Shown here piece after piece: positions 61,772-64,000 of a stretch of DNA of 64,000 bases. Each line of letters starts with the position of its first letter. The first letter of the stretch is position 1. This DNA is from CALGKJ01 sp049322695. GTDB lineage: Bacteria; Bacillota; Clostridia; Lutisporales; Lutisporaceae. The notes below the pieces were generated by a model, which worked only from the letters and a program-made list of their open reading frames with translations, was not told the origin of the DNA and made no database searches. Location: assembly GCA_049322695.1 (NCBI GenBank), contig JBMORW010000046.1, positions 1-64,000 on the forward strand, given 5' to 3'. The position numbers and the translations under genes are program-made.

Positions 61772-61847
61772 GACTCACTAGCTCAGTCGGTAGAGCACAT
61801 GACTTTTAATCATGGTGTCCGGAGTTCGATTCTCCGGTGAGTCACCA
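61772..61847 (+). tRNA. tRNA-Lys(TTT)
   Basis: A 76-nt cloverleaf. Acceptor GACTCAC pairs with GTGAGTC, discriminator A, CCA encoded. Anticodon TTT at 61805-61807 within loop CTTTTAA. T arm CCGGAGTTCGATTCTCCGG. Confidence 0.95.
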
Positions 61848-61850
61848 TCC

Positions 61851-61925
61851 GGCCCATTGGTCAAGCGGTTAAGACACCGCCCTTTCACGGCGGTAACAGG
61901 GGTTCGAGTCCCCTATGGGTCACCA
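61851..61925 (+). tRNA. tRNA-Glu(TTC)
   Basis: A 75-nt cloverleaf starting 4 nt after tRNA-Lys. Acceptor GGCCCAT/ATGGGTC, CCA encoded. Anticodon TTC at 61884-61886. Confidence 0.95.
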
Positions 61926-61930
61926 TATTT

Positions 61931-62006
61931 GGGCGCATAGCTCAGCTGGGAGAGCACCTGCCTTACAAGCAGGGGGTCACAGGTTCGATCCCTGTTGTGC
62001 CCACCA
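61931..62006 (+). tRNA. tRNA-Val(TAC)
   Basis: A 76-nt cloverleaf. Acceptor GGGCGCA/TGTGCCC, CCA encoded. Anticodon TAC at 61964-61966. It would read the GTA codon proposed as specifier in the valS T-box. Confidence 0.95.
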
Positions 62007-62014
62007 AATACCAA

Positions 62015-62043
62015 TTGACAAGTAAAAAAAGATATAATATAAT
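62015..62043 (+). promoter_or_regulatory. Promoter before tRNA-Asp
   Basis: Full consensus TTGACA (62015-62020), 17 nt, TATAAT (62038-62043), inside the tRNA cluster. Confidence 0.8.
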
Positions 62044-62069
62044 ATCACTTGTCACTGAAATTTAAACAT

Positions 62070-62146
62070 GGCCCAGTAGTTCAGTTGGTTAGAATGCCAG
62101 CCTGTCACGCTGGAGGTCGACGGTTCGAGCCCGTTCTGGGTCGCCA
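62070..62146 (+). tRNA. tRNA-Asp(GTC)
   Basis: A 77-nt cloverleaf. Acceptor GGCCCAG/CTGGGTC, discriminator G, CCA encoded. Anticodon GTC at 62104-62106. Confidence 0.95.
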
Positions 62147-62185
62147 TTTAAACTTAATGCTTTAAAGGTGCATAGCACCAAAAAT

Positions 62186-62266
62186 GCTGATGTAGCTCAA
62201 TTGGTAGAGCAGCTGACAGCCTGAACTTCGTTCAGGAGTAATCAGCAGGTCGCGAGCGACATCACA
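62186..62266 (+). pseudogene. tRNA-Thr-like gene with a hairpin in the anticodon loop and no T arm
   Basis: The D arm (TAGCTCAATTGGTAGAGC) and anticodon stem (GCTGA/TCAGC) match the intact tRNA-Thr 100 bp downstream. The anticodon loop is replaced by 25 nt (62217-62241) that contain a 7-bp hairpin CCTGAAC/GTTCAGG. The T arm is collapsed to GTCGCGAGCGAC, and the 3' end has CATCA but no GC pairs and no CCA. Acceptor pairs TGATG/CATCA remain. It is probably a decayed duplicate. Confidence 0.75.
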
Positions 62267-62286
62267 AAAATGAGTAAAGTTAAAAT

Positions 62287-62362
62287 GCTGGTGTAGCTCA
62301 ATTGGTAGAGCAGCTGACTTGTAATCAGCAGGTCGCGGGTTCGAGTCCCATCACCAGCTCCA
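62287..62362 (+). tRNA. tRNA-Thr(TGT)
   Basis: A 76-nt cloverleaf. Acceptor GCTGGTG/CACCAGC, discriminator T, CCA encoded. Anticodon TGT at 62320-62322 within loop CTTGTAA. Confidence 0.95.
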
Positions 62363-62380
62363 TTTATTTTTTGAATCAAG

Positions 62381-62409
62381 AAGTATGTAGATAATTACAT
62401 GCTTTTTTT
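62381..62409 (+). terminator. Terminator of the tRNA cluster
   Basis: GTATGTA/TACATGC stem (62383-62389 and 62396-62402) with a 6-nt loop, followed by seven T. Confidence 0.8.
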
Positions 62410-62422
62410 ATATACATTTAAA

Positions 62423-62481
62423 CTGGTGATGGGCGGCTTATATATCATAACATCATATATACTCCAACCTACCAATTGAGC
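62423..62481 (-). pseudogene. Inverted partial copy of tRNA-Thr
   Basis: CTGGTGATGGG (62423-62433) is the reverse complement of the 3' end of tRNA-Thr (62347-62357). CTACCAATTGAGC (62469-62481) is the reverse complement of its D arm (62296-62308). The order fits one degraded tRNA copy on the minus strand; the middle is unrelated AT-rich sequence. Confidence 0.6.
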
Positions 62482-62806
62482 AGCTTGCATTTGCTGTGCA
62501 ATTGCTTGGAACAGCCTATGGTTGTTCACGGCAACGTAGCGGATGAGAACTATGTTCTCAAAGGAAAGCAAAGCTTTCCATTATTCTATAGGTTACTGAC
62601 TAAACACTTGCTATTAGATCTTTTATAAAAATACATGAGATTAATGATTTTATATTTTTTACCTATTCAAATATTCATCAATTAGTAGGTACAGATTGCG
62701 AGTAAAGGAAATTATTTCTATAATAAGTCTAAATAAATGAACTGTACTGAAAATTCGTACAGTTCTTCTTGCTACTTTCGTTATTTATAGAACGAAGGCA
62801 ATTCTG
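62482..62806. other. Non-coding gap with a row of small hairpins
   Basis: Three short inverted repeats follow one another at about 62508-62580, including GAGAAC/GTTCTC near 62546-62560 and GGAAAGC/GCTTTCC near 62564-62580. The rest is AT-rich. No gene was recognised. Confidence 0.45.
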
Positions 62807-63665
62807 ATGTTAAATGATAAAAATCTTAAAGAAACCATTATCGCTAAAGGAACTGAGATCGCTGTTATTTCTGAAGGAGTTGACAATGATTATATATCTT
62901 TATCTGATATTGCAAGATATAAAACAGATGAAAACTCTGGTTATATGATACAAAACTGGATGCGAAATCGTAATGTAGTGCAATTTATCGGTTTATGGGA
63001 AAAGTTAAATAATTCTAATTTCAATTGCCTCGAATTCGAGGCAATTGAAAATGAAGCTGGACTCAATAGTTTTGTTTTGACTCTCAAAAGTGGATTGAAA
63101 AAACAGGAGCTATCGGCATGACATCGAAACAAGGACGTTAGCAGCTACCTTCGCTCATTCTGATATCGCCTTTGAGTTTGCTTCATGGATTTCGCCTGAG
63201 TTCAAACTTTACATTATTAGAGATTATCAACGATTAAAATCAAATGAAAATAGTCGTTTATCAGTTGGTTGGAATCTTAACCGCACCCTTGCCAAAATCA
63301 ATTATCGAATACATACAGACGCCATCAAGGATGTATTAATTCCGCCAGATGTCACTCCACAGAAGCAAAACATAACTTATGCCAGCGAAGCTGATATCTT
63401 GAATGTTGCACTGTTTGGCATGACAGCAAAGGAATGGCGGCAAGCTAATTCGGGGGTAAGAGGAAATATACGTGATGAGGCATCACTTCAGCAGCTGATT
63501 GTTCTGTCGAACATGGAAAGCCTGAATGCGGAGTTTATCCGTCAGGGATTACCGCAAAAGGAACGTTTACTGCGGCTAAACACCAGTGCCAAGCAGATGA
63601 TGATATCACTTTTGGATAATGCCGGGGTTGAATGCTTAAAGCAGCTGGAGCAGTCAAAGGAGTAA
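62807..63665 (+). pseudogene. KilA-N domain phage protein gene, frameshifted
   Basis: The first frame (62807-63121) begins a KilA-N domain: ISLSDIARYKTDENSGYMIQ, NWMRNRNVVQFIGLWE. A one-base shift near 63080 moves the sequence to WIEKTGAIGMTSKQGR. A second disruption with a stop near 63140 leads to a third frame, FAHSDIAFEFASWISPEFKL, which continues to 63665 (KQMMISLLDNAGVECLKQLEQ). KilA-N proteins are DNA-binding products of phages and large viruses. The frame breaks make a functional product unlikely, unless they are sequencing errors. Its place beside a tRNA cluster fits a prophage remnant. Confidence 0.82.
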
Positions 63666-63727
63666 ACACCGTACTACATGGGGTTAATTTGTACCATCGT
63701 AGACAGAATACAATACAAGGAGGTAAT

Positions 63728-64000
63728 ATGAGTAACTTCTTTGACCGTGAAAACTTAGAAAAAATAAAACTTCTTAATGAAAAAGCTGTTATATCTCATA
63801 GGACTAAGCCATTTGATTTAAATAACATAAATGATCTTGAGGAATTGCTTAAATATAAAGTATGTGCATTTTTAGATTATAAAGAATATGAAATGACAAT
63901 AGATGATGTGCTTGAACATTTCGATGAAAGCATGGAGTATTATGATACAGCTACATGGCTTAATGTTTCACTAGGAACAAATAACCCAGACAAGCTACTT
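63728..64000 (+). CDS. Unrecognised protein, 3' end beyond the window
   Basis: An ATG at 63728 follows AAGGAGG and opens a frame without stops through the window edge (91 codons visible). It begins MSNFFDRENLEKIKLLNEKA and is acidic and helical, with DLEELLKYKVCAFLDYKEYE and later DVLEHFDESMEYYDTATW. No family was recognised. It lies 62 bp after the KilA-N remnant, so it may belong to the same accessory region. Confidence 0.7.
   Translation, partial: MSNFFDRENLEKIKLLNEKAVISHRTKPFDLNNINDLEELLKYKVCAFLDYKEYEMTIDDVLEHFDESMEYYDTATWLNVSLGTNNPDKLL

Noticed and set aside
1..64000. CRISPR array or complete insertion sequence
   Set aside because: No regular direct-repeat and spacer pattern and no transposase-like gene was seen in the window.

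Overview
This window is the replication-origin region of a low-GC, endospore-forming Firmicute, most likely a member of Clostridia. The evidence is the gene order (gyrA-gyrB-remB-recF-rlbA-dnaN-dnaA / oriC / rpmH-rnpA-yidD-yidC-jag-mnmE-mnmG-rsmG-noc-parA-parB), sporulation-linked genes (yyaC, lonC, spo0J-type parB), a T-box leader, and strong Shine-Dalgarno sites with frequent TTG and GTG starts. I did not assign a genus.

Layout. Positions 1-310 hold the promoters and pre-16S leader of an rRNA operon that runs leftward out of the window. From 366 to 10648 the replication genes and an HD-GYP protein lie on the minus strand. oriC is bipartite. A DnaA-box cluster lies upstream of dnaA (10649-11015), and an unwinding module with DnaA-trios and an AT-rich tract lies between dnaA and dnaN (9043-9319). 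From 11099 rightward the rpmH-to-rsmG genes run on the plus strand, followed by noc, parA, parB and two tandem parS sites. Positions 20993-30235 hold a cysteine desulfurase, small conserved proteins, two M29 peptidases and a T-box-controlled valS. Positions 30246-34492 hold a tightly overlapping aroB-aroA-aroC-aroE operon. Positions 34918-39428 hold three signalling genes (diguanylate cyclase, histidine kinase, HD-GYP phosphodiesterase). Positions 39457-45720 hold yyaC, DUF5711, CvpA, DUF4097, DUF2089, yedF, mscS and DUF951. Positions 45886-46924 are a patch of decayed secreted-protein genes. Positions 47074-55946 hold rpsF-ssb-rpsR and then MazG-like, YybS, gdpP, rplI, lonC and dnaB. Positions 56067-61615 hold two acetyltransferases, a structured small-ORF locus, a second DnaA-box cluster, an FAD oxidoreductase and purA. 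Positions 61711-62409 hold a tRNA cluster (Lys, Glu, Val, Asp, broken Thr, Thr). The right end carries an inverted tRNA-Thr fragment, a frameshifted KilA-N phage gene and an unrecognised gene cut by the window edge.

How the genes fit together. Initiation (dnaA, dnaN, dnaB, ssb, gyrase, oriC), origin segregation (parA, parB, parS, noc) and translation or tRNA modification genes sit together as in other Firmicutes. Transcription mostly leads away from oriC on both sides. Exceptions are the M29, aro, yyaC, DUF4097 and GNAT genes.

The items most worth a second look are: a tRNA-Thr-like gene with a hairpin inside its anticodon loop, next to an inverted tRNA fragment; a DnaA-box array about 48 kb from oriC containing three head-to-tail 9-bp boxes; an aroA gene with no canonical start codon but an AUA placed for stop-start coupling with aroB; a minus-strand locus with a 7-codon ORF, a 120-nt hairpin element, a terminator and a 32-residue hydrophobic ORF; a ribosome binding site buried in a terminator stem; and two tiny membrane-protein genes next to rpsR.
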